Shown: piece after piece, positions 16,814 through 24,784 of the stretch
Position numbering within the stretch: position 1 is the first letter of the stretch
How the letters are laid out: the number at the start of each line of letters is the position of its first letter
Translations under genes and position numbers: made by a program
NCBI GenBank assembly: GCA_963422655.1
Contig: OY730440.1
Span: 124,001 to 188,000, forward strand
Length of the DNA stretch: 64,000 bases
Origin: CATQHS01 sp963422655
Lineage (GTDB): Bacteria; Actinomycetota; Acidimicrobiia; Acidimicrobiales; Aldehydirespiratoraceae
Reading direction: 5' to 3'
The notes under the pieces: generated by a model
What the model was told of the DNA's origin: nothing
Database searches by the model: none
The model's input: only the letters and a program-made list of their open reading frames with translations

Positions 16814-17686
16814 ATGCCTGCGGTTCTAGCTATCGACATAGGTGGCACCAAGGTCGACGCCGGCATTGTCGACGCCGAAGGGCAGATCCGAACCCGTCGG
16901 CGGGTTACGTCGGCCCGAGCCGCTGACGCGGAGGACTTCTTCGGTCGTCTGGTCGGGCTGATCGGCGCGGTCACGGCCGGAAGCGGCGTCGTGGCCTGTG
17001 GCGTTGGTTCCGGGGGTCCCATGACCCGAGGCGGCGCCACCGTGTCACCGCTCAACATCGGGGTCTGGCGCCGGTTCCGGTTGCTGGAACGGCTGGAGGA
17101 TGTCGTGGCGGTGCCGGTTCACATCGACAACGACGCCAAAGCCCTGGCTCTGGGAGAAGCCTGGAAGGGCGCGGCCCGAGGCGAACGGAACTTCATGGCC
17201 ATGGTGGTTTCTACGGGTGTGGGGGGTGGAATCGTGCTCGACGGTCGCCTTCTCGACGGGGCTGAGGGTAACGCCGGTCACATAGGCCACGTGGTGGTCC
17301 GCCCCGACGGCGGTGACCTGCCCGGGCATGTGCGAGGTGTGCTGGAAGCCGAGGTATCGGGCCCGGCTATCGCCCATCGCACCGGTCGGGCCGCCACCGA
17401 GGCCGGTCCCGAAGAGATCGACCGGGTGGGAGCACTGGTGGGCCAGGCAATCGGCTCGGTGGCCAACCTGCTGGATCTGCGGTTGGCTCTGGTAGCCGGT
17501 TCCGTGGCCCTGGGTTTCGGGGATCCGTTTTTCGAGGCGGCCCAGCGGGAGGTGGACCGAGTGGCCCGGCTCGACCATTCGCGGGGGGCTCGGGTTCGCC
17601 CGGCCGGGCTGGGAGCCGATGGCCCCCTCATCGGAGCAGCCGCGGTGGGATGGCGAGGTATCGGCCACGATGTGGGGGTGAGATGA
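16814..17686 (+). CDS. ROK-family kinase or regulator-like protein
   Basis: 290 residues from ATG 16814. LAIDIGGTKVDAGIVDAEG is the ROK phosphate loop, VHIDNDAKALALGEAW carries the catalytic Asp, and VVSTGVGGGIVLDG the second phosphate motif. The zinc site is absent: the CxCGxxGCxE position reads LPGHVRGVLE. There is no DNA-binding domain, so it is a kinase rather than a ROK repressor; the sugar is unknown. Its stop overlaps the start of a small conserved gene (ATGA). Divergent from moxR. Confidence 0.75.
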   Translation: MPAVLAIDIGGTKVDAGIVDAEGQIRTRRRVTSARAADAEDFFGRLVGLIGAVTAGSGVVACGVGSGGPMTRGGATVSPLNIGVWRRFRLLERLEDVVAVPVHIDNDAKALALGEAWKGAARGERNFMAMVVSTGVGGGIVLDGRLLDGAEGNAGHIGHVVVRPDGGDLPGHVRGVLEAEVSGPAIAHRTGRAATEAGPEEIDRVGALVGQAIGSVANLLDLRLALVAGSVALGFGDPFFEAAQREVDRVARLDHSRGARVRPAGLGADGPLIGAAAVGWRGIGHDVGVR

Positions 17687-17949
17687 TCAAGACACCGCAA
17701 TCGGTACGGATCGCGCTAGCGGTCGCATCGAGGCCCGGTCTGTGGTTTACGGCCGTCGTCCAAGTCTTCCGCTTCGCCCCCGACCGATGGTGGCGGCACC
17801 CGCCGTTCCTGCCCCTTACCGACCGTGATCTGCTGGAACTCCGGTGCAGCATCATGTACGGACGCTTTGACGCACCCATCGAGCCGGGCGACGTTATCAG
17901 GTGGTTACGGTGGTGTCGGATGCATTCTCGGCATCGGCGAGCCCGGTAG
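17683..17949 (+). CDS. Small basic protein of unknown function
   Basis: 88 residues, ATG overlapping the stop of the ROK gene (ATGA). The sequence is rich in Arg, Trp and aromatic residues, with RPGLWFTAVVQVFRFAPDRW and a C-terminal DVIRWLRWCR. No signal peptide or clear domain. The segments FLPLTDRDLLELRCSIMYG and PIEPGDVIRWLRWC look like conserved blocks of a short actinobacterial protein, but I cannot name a family. Its TAG stop codon is at the same time the first half of the -10 element of the HNH gene. Confidence 0.6.
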   Translation: MIKTPQSVRIALAVASRPGLWFTAVVQVFRFAPDRWWRHPPFLPLTDRDLLELRCSIMYGRFDAPIEPGDVIRWLRWCRMHSRHRRAR

Positions 17950-17952
17950 CCT
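17947..17952 (+). promoter_or_regulatory. -10 element of the HNH gene (leaderless type)
   Basis: TAGCCT lies seven bases before ATG 17960. Its TAG is also the stop codon of the preceding small gene. Confidence 0.4.
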
Positions 17953-17959
17953 GCCCGTC

Positions 17960-18469
17960 ATGGCCCGGGTGCTGGTACTCAACGCGACATTCGAGCCGTT
18001 GGCGGTGGTGAGCACCCATCGGGCCGTGGGTTTGGTACTGGCTGGCAAGGTGGAGATGCTGCAATCCTCGGGCCGGTCCTTGCGATCCGAACGACTCGCC
18101 GTCGACGTGCCTTCGGTGGTCCGGCTCGGCCGCTACGTCCACGTCCAGAGGGCCCGGTATCGCAATCCCAACCGTCGCTCCGTGTTCGTGCGCGATCACG
18201 ATTCCTGCCAGTACTGCGGAGGTCGGGCCGAGACGGTCGACCACATCGTTCCCCGAAGTCGCGGCGGCACCCACACCTGGAGAAACGTCGTGGCGGCCTG
18301 CCGCGGCTGCAACACCATGAAGCGGGACCGGCTCCTGAACGAGAGCGGGATGCACCTCCGGCGCCGACCCGAGCTTCCCTCCCCGTCGGCATGGGTCGAG
18401 GTGGCGGCGGGTGGGGTACCCGACTCGTGGATGCCTTACCTGGACTACAGGCACCGTCGATCGGCTTGA
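17960..18469 (+). CDS. HNH endonuclease family protein
   Basis: 169 residues beginning MARVLVLNATFEPLAVVS, the usual start of a widespread actinobacterial HNH protein. The core has zinc pairs CQYC and CRGC, the catalytic DHIVPRSRGG and NVVAACRGCNTMKRDR. Role is uncertain; members are chromosomal, present in single copy and not tied to phage or restriction loci, so a housekeeping nucleic acid function is likely. The frame extends further upstream to 17825, but the leaderless promoter and family start favour 17960. Confidence 0.88.
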   Translation: MARVLVLNATFEPLAVVSTHRAVGLVLAGKVEMLQSSGRSLRSERLAVDVPSVVRLGRYVHVQRARYRNPNRRSVFVRDHDSCQYCGGRAETVDHIVPRSRGGTHTWRNVVAACRGCNTMKRDRLLNESGMHLRRRPELPSPSAWVEVAAGGVPDSWMPYLDYRHRRSA

Positions 18470-19149
18470 CCGAGGCCGGCGGGGCCTGGACGGTCGAACA
18501 CCACCACGGCTCGGCTGCTTTCCTGCACCGTCTCGACGACCCGGTCCGGGCTCGCAGGGTGGTGCGAATTTTCGAAGTGGACAGCCCGGCACTGGTGCTG
18601 GGCAGCGCCCAGCCTGCCGATCTGGTCGACTTGGACCGCGCCGATGCCGCCGGGGTGGCGATCGTACGGCGGCGCAGCGGCGGAGGGTTGGTGTTCGTCG
18701 CTACCGGTCGTCAGGTCTGGGCCGACCTGTTGGTACCCCGAGACGATCGGCTGTGGGACGACGACGTAGTGCGAGCCGCGGCCTGGGTGGGCCGCCTCTG
18801 GGCGACGGTGATCGGTTCGTTCACGACTGAACCCGTAACCGTTCACGGGGGCGGAATGGTCGCTGATTGCTGGGGCCGGCTACTGTGCTTCGCCGGTACC
18901 GGCCCGGCCGAGGTGTTCGTCGCCGGTCGCAAGATCGTGGGGGTGAGCCAGCGTCGCAGCCGGAGCTGGATCCGGGTGCAGTCCATGACTCCGCTGCGGG
19001 CCGCCCCCGGTCTCGATGCCGTGGAGCTGCTGGCCCTGAGTGAAGTCGAGCGGGCCGAAGCCCGGTCGGTGACGGCAGCCCGCGCCACCGGGTTGCGAAC
19101 GGGGGCCGACGCCGTCGTCGAGTCGCTCCTGGCCAACCTACCACACTGA
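18427..19149 (+). CDS. Lipoate-protein ligase A-like (BPL/LPL catalytic fold)
   Basis: About 240 residues. PALVLGSAQPADLVD, then VAIVRRRSGGGLVFVATGRQVWADLLVP and AEVFVAGRKIVGVSQRRSRSW are the lipoate-binding, RRxSGGG and catalytic Lys (GRKIVG) motifs of the lipoate/biotin ligase fold. The sequence is shorter and more divergent than LplA, so an octanoyl or lipoyl transferase role is likely but the substrate is open. The start is uncertain: GTG 18427, ATG 18391, or TTG 18466, which would overlap the HNH stop codon as TTGA. Confidence 0.7.
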   Translation: MDALPGLQAPSIGLTEAGGAWTVEHHHGSAAFLHRLDDPVRARRVVRIFEVDSPALVLGSAQPADLVDLDRADAAGVAIVRRRSGGGLVFVATGRQVWADLLVPRDDRLWDDDVVRAAAWVGRLWATVIGSFTTEPVTVHGGGMVADCWGRLLCFAGTGPAEVFVAGRKIVGVSQRRSRSWIRVQSMTPLRAAPGLDAVELLALSEVERAEARSVTAARATGLRTGADAVVESLLANLPH

Positions 19150-19260
19150 AGGCCCCGGTCGTCGGGTCGAGCGTTCTCGGCGCGCCCTTCAGGAGAGGGG
19201 CTACTCGGTTACGCCCGTGCCTCAGCAGCCCCAGCTTCCTGCGCCCCCGGGGTCCAAGAA

Positions 19261-19310
19261 ACGAACGTATATTGGTGAACATACATTGGTTTCAATGAAA
19301 TATCCAAGAA
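19261..19310 (+). promoter_or_regulatory. AT-rich promoter region of the dcw cluster
   Basis: A low-GC island with two ATTGGT copies 14 bases apart (19271 and 19285), an interrupted palindrome GTAT...ATAC (19267-19284) and ATTGGTTTCAAT. It is the most promoter-like stretch between the ligase gene and mraZ; exact -35 and -10 hexamers cannot be fixed. Positions 19150-19260 hold no recognisable feature. Confidence 0.35.
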
Positions 19311-19324
19311 TGCCGTTGCAAATG

Positions 19325-19369
19325 TGGAGGGGAACGGAGTAATTTGGTTCGATATGGAGGGCAGCGGAG
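19325..19369 (+). promoter_or_regulatory. Candidate MraZ operator: five boxes on a 10-bp lattice
   Basis: Pentamers TGGAG, CGGAG, TGGTT, TGGAG and CGGAG start at 19325, 19335, 19345, 19355 and 19365, exactly ten bases apart. The 19-base blocks 19325-19343 and 19355-19373 are 16/19 identical. MraZ is known to bind repeated G-rich pentamers separated by five bases upstream of its own gene, so this is a probable autoregulatory site, here in the leader about 70 bases before mraZ. Confidence 0.6.
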
Positions 19370-19441
19370 TCATAGTTCCCAGGTCTGAGCAGGCTCGGGA
19401 GTGCCTTTCATCTGGATGCGGAGAGGAGGTCGAGACGGTTG

Positions 19442-19873
19442 ATGTTCGTCGGAAGCCACGAGCACACCATCGACAGCAACGGCCGGCTGATCCTCCCCGC
19501 CGACTTCCGGGCTCGGCTTGCCGATGGCGCCTATATCACCCCCCTCGACAACTGCCTGGCCATCCTGCCTCCCGACGAGTTCGAGCAGATGGCCCGCAAC
19601 CTGGAAGCCGAAGCAGGCGAGGGCCTCGTGGGGGTCAACGCTCTGAGAGCCTTCGCCTCCAGAGCCGATCGTGTCGTTCCCGATGGCCAAGGCCGGATGC
19701 GCATCCTTGCTCACTTGCGCCAAGCAGCCGGTCTGGGTCGAAATGTGGTCGTCACCGGTGCACTCTACCGGGTCGAGGTATGGGACCCCGATCGCTGGAA
19801 CGCGCTCCAAGCCGACGCCAATGGACTCCTGGTGGAGGCCATAGCCCACGGCCGTGGCATCGGCCGGAGCTGA
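19442..19873 (+). CDS. mraZ: Transcriptional regulator MraZ
   Basis: 143 residues from ATG 19442, with GGAGGT at 19425-19430. MFVGSHEHTIDSNGRLILPADFR and the second half DGQGRMRILAHLRQAAGL are the two SpoVT/AbrB-like DXXXR modules of MraZ (D-x-x-G-R in each). It binds DNA as a ring and represses the dcw operon in other bacteria. First gene of the cluster, with candidate binding boxes just upstream. Confidence 0.93.
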   Translation: MFVGSHEHTIDSNGRLILPADFRARLADGAYITPLDNCLAILPPDEFEQMARNLEAEAGEGLVGVNALRAFASRADRVVPDGQGRMRILAHLRQAAGLGRNVVVTGALYRVEVWDPDRWNALQADANGLLVEAIAHGRGIGRS

Positions 19874-19930
19874 CCGCGGCGTTCGGTCAACGGCCCGCAG
19901 ATATGAATTCGTCTACCGATCAGAAAGGCA

Positions 19931-19957
19931 GACACCAGTCCAGAAGACACCAGTCCA
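19931..19957. repeat. 12-bp direct repeat between mraZ and rsmH
   Basis: GACACCAGTCCA occurs at 19931-19942 and 19946-19957, offset by 15 bases. It lies just before a long inverted repeat. Confidence 0.7.
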
Positions 19958-19977
19958 ATTGTCACCGGCGCCTGATC

Positions 19978-20103
19978 GCTCGGTCATCTGCAGTCTCCCG
20001 ATCCGCAGATGGAAGATCCGTACTCCGCCCGCCTGCCATCAGCTCGTTCGGGGGAGAAATCCCGACGTGCACTTGCTGGTCGGGGGACTGCAGATGACCG
20101 AGC
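19978..20103. repeat. 24-bp inverted repeat covering the rsmH start
   Basis: The arm 19978-20001 (begins GCTCGGTCATCTGCAGTC) is complementary to 20080-20103 (ends GACTGCAGATGACCGAGC) at 23 of 24 positions, with a 78-base loop. Inside the loop TCGGG...CCCGA (20047-20064) can form a smaller hairpin. The right arm contains ATG 20094 and the G-rich stretch before it, so in the mRNA the rsmH start would be buried in the stem. Confidence 0.8.
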
Positions 20104-21083
20104 CCGCTGGCCCTCGAGCCGGCCGGGTCATGAGCACCGAAGCCGAAGACCGCAAGTATTGCCACCGGCCCGTGATGTGCCGCGAGGTGGTCGAGACTTT
20201 CCGTACCGTGCCCGACGGCGTGATCGTCGACGCCACCCTGGGTGGCGGAGGTCACGCCCGGGCCCTTCTCGATGCTCGCCGCGGCCTGGACTTGGTCGGG
20301 CTCGACCGTGACCGGACTGCCCTGGACGCGGCCCGAGCCCGCTTGGTCGACCATGGGGACCGGGTGGTGCTGCGTCATACCCGATTCGATGCCCTCGATG
20401 GCGTTCTCGACGATCTGGGCCATGGAGCTGTCTCGGGCTGCCTGTTCGACTTGGGAGCCAGCTCGCCCCAATTCGACCGATCCGAGCGGGGTTTCAGCTA
20501 CCGGCGCGAAGGGCCACTCGACATGCGTATGGATCCGACCTCGGGCCCGACCGCGGCCGACATCGTCAACAACGCCGACGAGCGCGCTCTTGTGGTCATG
20601 CTGTACCGCAATGCCGACGAACCCCATGCCCGGCGCATAGCCCGGGCCATCATCGCCCGGCGCCCGTTCTCCACCACGGCTGAGCTGGCTACGGCAGTCA
20701 GTGAGGCGGTTCCGGCGAAGGCCCGCCGCCGCGGTCATCCGGCCCGGCGCACTTTTCAGGCCATCCGCGTCGAAGTGAACAGCGAGCTGGAGATCCTCGA
20801 CACTGCTCTCACCCGAGCCTTGGGCCGGTTGGCGCCCTCGGGCCGGTGTGCCGTCCTGTCCTACCACTCCGGTGAGGACCGCATCGTCAAGACCTGTTTT
20901 CGCCGTGAGGCCGGCGAAGTTCCGCCTCCCCGTCCGGGTCTGCCTCCCCCTGGGGGGGCCCGGGCTTCGGTCCAGTTGTTGTGGCGGGGAATTCGTGTCC
21001 CCACCGACGCCGAGGTGGACGCAAACCCCCGAGCCGCTTCGGCCCGCCTGCGAGCTGTGGAGCGGCTCGCGTCGACACGTTGA
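20094..21083 (+). CDS. rsmH: 16S rRNA (cytosine-1402-N4)-methyltransferase RsmH
   Basis: 329 residues from ATG 20094, or 317 from ATG 20130 (MSTEAEDRKYCHRPVM). SAM site VDATLGGGGHARALL, catalytic region LFDLGASSPQFDRSERGFSYRREGPLDMRMD, and the C-terminal QAIRVEVNSELEIL and VLSYHSGEDRIVK are diagnostic. It methylates C1402 of 16S rRNA. The start is unsure because 20094 lies inside the right arm of a 24-bp inverted repeat. The frame overlaps ftsL by TGATG. Confidence 0.93.
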   Translation: MTEPAGPRAGRVMSTEAEDRKYCHRPVMCREVVETFRTVPDGVIVDATLGGGGHARALLDARRGLDLVGLDRDRTALDAARARLVDHGDRVVLRHTRFDALDGVLDDLGHGAVSGCLFDLGASSPQFDRSERGFSYRREGPLDMRMDPTSGPTAADIVNNADERALVVMLYRNADEPHARRIARAIIARRPFSTTAELATAVSEAVPAKARRRGHPARRTFQAIRVEVNSELEILDTALTRALGRLAPSGRCAVLSYHSGEDRIVKTCFRREAGEVPPPRPGLPPPGGARASVQLLWRGIRVPTDAEVDANPRAASARLRAVERLASTR

Positions 21084-21529
21084 TGGCGGCTCGCCCCGCT
21101 CTGGCGGCGCCGGTGCCGCGACCCGCCTACCAGGGCGGGCCGGCCCGACTGCAGGCCGTCCCGGCGGTCGGGACCAGGCGATCGGTAGGTGCCTACGGCA
21201 CCTTCGTGGCGTTCTTGTTGTTCGCCACGCTGTTGGCTCTGGCCGGCCTTCACGCTGTGCTGGTGCAGAACCAGGCCGACCTCGACGAGCTCGTGTCCGC
21301 CAACCGGGCTCGCCGAATCCAGATCCATGCGCTCTCGGGCGACATCGCGATTCTCGACTCTCCCGAAGGGATAGCCGATCAAGCCCTCGGAGCCGGACTG
21401 GTCTCGGCGCCGGAAGTGGTCACGCTGTCTCCGCTCATCGCTGACATGCTCGCTTCGCCGGGCCCCGATCCCTTCAGGCTGATAGCGGTCGGTCGCGCCC
21501 CGGGCTCGGTGCGAGAGGAACCAGGGTGA
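21083..21529 (+). CDS. ftsL: Cell division protein FtsL-like
   Basis: 148 residues: a basic Pro-rich cytoplasmic start, one membrane segment (about residues 41-60, TFVAFLLFATLLALAGLHAVL) and an extracytoplasmic coiled coil (QADLDELVSANRARRIQIHAL). Sequence conservation is low, as usual for FtsL; the call rests on topology and position between rsmH and ftsI. It should join FtsQ and the divisome. Starts at ATG overlapping the rsmH stop and ends in a GTGA overlap with ftsI. Confidence 0.8.
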   Translation: MAARPALAAPVPRPAYQGGPARLQAVPAVGTRRSVGAYGTFVAFLLFATLLALAGLHAVLVQNQADLDELVSANRARRIQIHALSGDIAILDSPEGIADQALGAGLVSAPEVVTLSPLIADMLASPGPDPFRLIAVGRAPGSVREEPG

Positions 21530-23361
21530 CGAGCACGCGCCGTCGTCGCTCCGAGTCGAAGCGCCGTCGTCGCGTGCAGCGAAGCGTCGTCTCGGTTCGT
21601 CCCCGGGTGGGAAGGGCCCGAATCGTGATCGTCTCGGTCGTGCTACTGGCCGTGGTCACCACGCTGGTGGGACGGATTATCGACCTGCAGATGACACCGG
21701 ACGCTCGGATCCTCCATGAGGTCCACATACCACTGGGCGAGGTGACGGTCTCGGCGTCGCGGGGCACCGTGTTCGACCGGCACGGCCGCACCATTGCTAT
21801 TTCGCTGCCGGCCGCCACTATCGTCGCCAACCCTCGCCTGATCGGAGATCCAGGTGCCACAGCGTCGGTCCTGTCGGAGGCGACGGGGATACCAGCCGAG
21901 GAGTTGACGCTCAAGCTGACCGGCGACGGTGCTTTCCGCTACGTCGCCCGCCAGCTCGATCCCGAGGTGGGGCAGAGAGTGGAAGAACTCGACCTGATCG
22001 GCATCGACGTGATCGAGGAGCCCCGCCGGTCCTATCCCAACGGGGACTGCTCCGGTCTGGCCGTGGTGGGGCGGGTCAACGTCGACCATGTGGGAATGAG
22101 CGGGATCGAAGAGACCTACGACGATCATCTGGCCAGCGACAGCGGTCGGATCGTCAAGGAGATCGGTACCGATGGGACCACTATCCCCGGAGGGTCGAAG
22201 CTGGTCATCGACGCCGTTCCCGGCAACGACATCGCCGTCACCTTGGACCGCAACGTCCAGTACCAGACCGAGCAGATCCTCGTCGACGCGGTGGTCAGGG
22301 CTGGTGCCGCTCGGGCCGTCGGTCTCGTCGCCATCCCGGCCACCGGTGAGATCGTGGCCATGGCCAACGTCGATCGTCAACTCGACGGCACCGTCGCCTG
22401 CACGAGGGAAAACCTGGCTGCCACCTGGAGTTTCGAGCCGGGCTCGGTCATGAAATCGCTGACGGTGGCGGCCGCTCTGACCGCGGGGGTCGTCACCGAA
22501 CACGACCCGGTGCTGGTGGAGCCCAGTATCAGAATCTGGGGCCACACCTTCCAGGACTCTCCATGGCACGATCCCGTCGAGTTGACGCCAACGGAAATCG
22601 TCACCGTCTCGTCGAACGTGGGCGCGATCAAGCTGGCGAGGATGGTGGGCGAGAGACAACTGCACTCGACGTTTGTCGACTTCGGCCTCGGCACTCGCAC
22701 CGATCTCGGTTTCAAGGGCGAAGCTCACGGCATCCTGGCCCCCCTGAACCGCTGGAATGGGCTGACGCTGCCCAACGTGGCCATGGGCCAGGGCGTCGCT
22801 GTCACTGCCCTGCAGATGACGCAGGCGTACAACACCATCGCGAACGGCGGGTACCGGGTGGCGCCTCGCGTCATCGTCAACGAGTCCGCCTCCGTTGAGC
22901 ACACCCGGGTGATCAGCAGTGCCACCGCCGCCGCGCTCCAGCGGATGCTGCACACCGTCGTGGAGTCGGGCACGGGCAGGGCCGCCGCCGTCGACGGCTA
23001 CGAGATAGCCGGCAAGACGGGAACGGCCTGGCAACCCTGCGACCAAGGCTACGTCTGTCTCGACCAGTGGGGCCATCCCACTGACGACCGGCACTACACG
23101 GCCGGCTTCGCGGCCATCGTCAGCAACGATCAGGGCCCGGTTCTGACCGTGCTGGTGGTCATCGACGAACCCACGGGGAAACGGATATCGGGAGGCAAGG
23201 TGGCGGCACCGGTCGCGGCCGACATCATCGAATATGCCGTGCGTCAGCTCCATGTCCCCGCGGTCTCGACCGCCGAGCCCGGTCGACCTCGGCGGGCGGT
23301 CGCCGCGTCCGCACCGGCGCCTACCGAGGGCGCGGCCCCGGCTGGTTCGGTAGAGGGGTGA
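21526..23361 (+). CDS. ftsI: Septal peptidoglycan transpeptidase FtsI (class B PBP)
   Basis: 611 residues. Arg-rich cytoplasmic start, one membrane segment near 30-48, PBP dimerisation domain to about 220, transpeptidase domain with Ser307-V-M-Lys310 (active Ser), SxN at Ser362-Ser363-Asn364 and KTG at 497-499 (KTGTAWQP). It cross-links septal peptidoglycan with FtsW. The C-terminal tail is rich in Ala and Pro; no PASTA domains. GTG start overlaps the ftsL stop. Confidence 0.94.
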   Translation: MTSTRRRRSESKRRRRVQRSVVSVRPRVGRARIVIVSVVLLAVVTTLVGRIIDLQMTPDARILHEVHIPLGEVTVSASRGTVFDRHGRTIAISLPAATIVANPRLIGDPGATASVLSEATGIPAEELTLKLTGDGAFRYVARQLDPEVGQRVEELDLIGIDVIEEPRRSYPNGDCSGLAVVGRVNVDHVGMSGIEETYDDHLASDSGRIVKEIGTDGTTIPGGSKLVIDAVPGNDIAVTLDRNVQYQTEQILVDAVVRAGAARAVGLVAIPATGEIVAMANVDRQLDGTVACTRENLAATWSFEPGSVMKSLTVAAALTAGVVTEHDPVLVEPSIRIWGHTFQDSPWHDPVELTPTEIVTVSSNVGAIKLARMVGERQLHSTFVDFGLGTRTDLGFKGEAHGILAPLNRWNGLTLPNVAMGQGVAVTALQMTQAYNTIANGGYRVAPRVIVNESASVEHTRVISSATAAALQRMLHTVVESGTGRAAAVDGYEIAGKTGTAWQPCDQGYVCLDQWGHPTDDRHYTAGFAAIVSNDQGPVLTVLVVIDEPTGKRISGGKVAAPVAADIIEYAVRQLHVPAVSTAEPGRPRRAVAASAPAPTEGAAPAGSVEG

Positions 23362-23365
23362 CGGG

Positions 23366-24784
23366 TTGATCGATCTGGACGAACTGGCCCGTTCGATCGG
23401 CGCGGCGGTGGTGCCCAGTGAAGGCACCTGTTCGGCTTCGACTGGTGTGGCCGTCGCCGACGTCGAGCACGACAGCCGCCTCGTCGAACGGGGCTCGCTG
23501 TTCGCCTGCATCCGGGGATCCAGCGCCGACGGGCACGACTACGCCTTCGACGCGGTCAGACGGGGCGCGGTGGCGTTGCTGGTGGAAGAGGCGATGCCGA
23601 GCCCGGTCCCCAACCTGGTGGTGCCGTCGGTGCGAGCCGCCCTCGGTCCTGCCGCGGCGGCGGTCCACCGCCACCCGAGCCGCCGTCTCGATCTGGTCGG
23701 GGTCACCGGGACCAACGGCAAGACGACCACCGTCCGCCTGCTGGCAGCGATCTTGACCTCGGCCGGCCGAACCACCGACGAGATGGGCACGCTCACCGGG
23801 GCTCGCACCACCCCCGAAGCCACCGATGTCCAGCGCCGTCTGGCTGGGGCCGTCGACCGCGGCCGGCGAGCCGTGGCCATGGAGGTGTCGTCGCACGCTC
23901 TCGATCAGGGTCGGGTCGACGGTTGCCGGTTCCGGGTGGCCGCTTTCACGAACCTGGGCCACGATCATCTCGATTACCACGGCACGATGGAAGCCTACTT
24001 CGCGGCCAAGGCTCGTCTTTTCACGCCGGAGATGAGCGAGCGCGGCGTCGTCTGGATGGGTTCGCCCGCGGGTCGTCGCTTGGCCGCAACCGCGTCCATA
24101 CCCCTGACCGAAGTGGAACCCGGGGCGGTGGAGGTACTCGAGTTCGGGCCGGGGTCGAGCCGGTTCGTCTGGCGGGACCGGACGGTGGAAGCTCCCCTCG
24201 GTGGGCGGTTCAACATCGACAACGCGGTGCTTGCCGCCGAGACTGCGGTGGCGCTGGGTCTCACCCCCGCCGTCGTGGCCGGGGCGCTGGTCACAGCCGG
24301 GCCGGTACCCGGGCGTTTCGAGATCGTCGATGTCGGCCAGGACTTCACGGTGATAGTCGACTACGCCCACACCCCTGAGGGGTTGGAAGCCGTTCTGGGC
24401 GCGGCCCGGGCCATCGCCGAACAGGGTCTGACGGTGGTATTCGGGGCCGGAGGTGAGCGGGACCGGCGCAAGCGACCCCTCATGGGGGCCAGCGCCGCTG
24501 CTGCCGACCGCATCGTGATCACCACCGACAACCCCAGAAGCGAGGATCCCGGCCGGATTGCGAACGAGATCACAGCCGGCCTGGACCGGCTTCCGGACTT
24601 GGTGGAAAAAGACCGGCACCTGGCCATCCGCCATGCCATCGCCACGGCCGGACCTGGTGATGTGGTCGTGATCGCAGGGAAGGGCCACGAGAAGACCCAG
24701 ACCATCGGCGATCAGGTGTTCGACTTCGACGACTGCACGATCGTCCGTGACGAGCTCGCCAGAAGGGTGGCCCCCCCGCGATGA
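23366..24784 (+). CDS. murE: UDP-MurNAc-L-Ala-D-Glu ligase MurE (meso-diaminopimelate type)
   Basis: 472 residues, TTG start four bases after the ftsI stop. ATP loop GVTGTNGKTTTVRLL near 112, EVSSHALDQGR near 172, DYAHTPEGLE near 332, and DNPRSEDP near 392. The DNPR motif is the one that selects meso-diaminopimelate, so the peptidoglycan should be of the A1gamma type. Its stop overlaps the mraY start as ATGA: the usual next gene, murF, is not here. Confidence 0.94.
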   Translation: MIDLDELARSIGAAVVPSEGTCSASTGVAVADVEHDSRLVERGSLFACIRGSSADGHDYAFDAVRRGAVALLVEEAMPSPVPNLVVPSVRAALGPAAAAVHRHPSRRLDLVGVTGTNGKTTTVRLLAAILTSAGRTTDEMGTLTGARTTPEATDVQRRLAGAVDRGRRAVAMEVSSHALDQGRVDGCRFRVAAFTNLGHDHLDYHGTMEAYFAAKARLFTPEMSERGVVWMGSPAGRRLAATASIPLTEVEPGAVEVLEFGPGSSRFVWRDRTVEAPLGGRFNIDNAVLAAETAVALGLTPAVVAGALVTAGPVPGRFEIVDVGQDFTVIVDYAHTPEGLEAVLGAARAIAEQGLTVVFGAGGERDRRKRPLMGASAAAADRIVITTDNPRSEDPGRIANEITAGLDRLPDLVEKDRHLAIRHAIATAGPGDVVVIAGKGHEKTQTIGDQVFDFDDCTIVRDELARRVAPPR

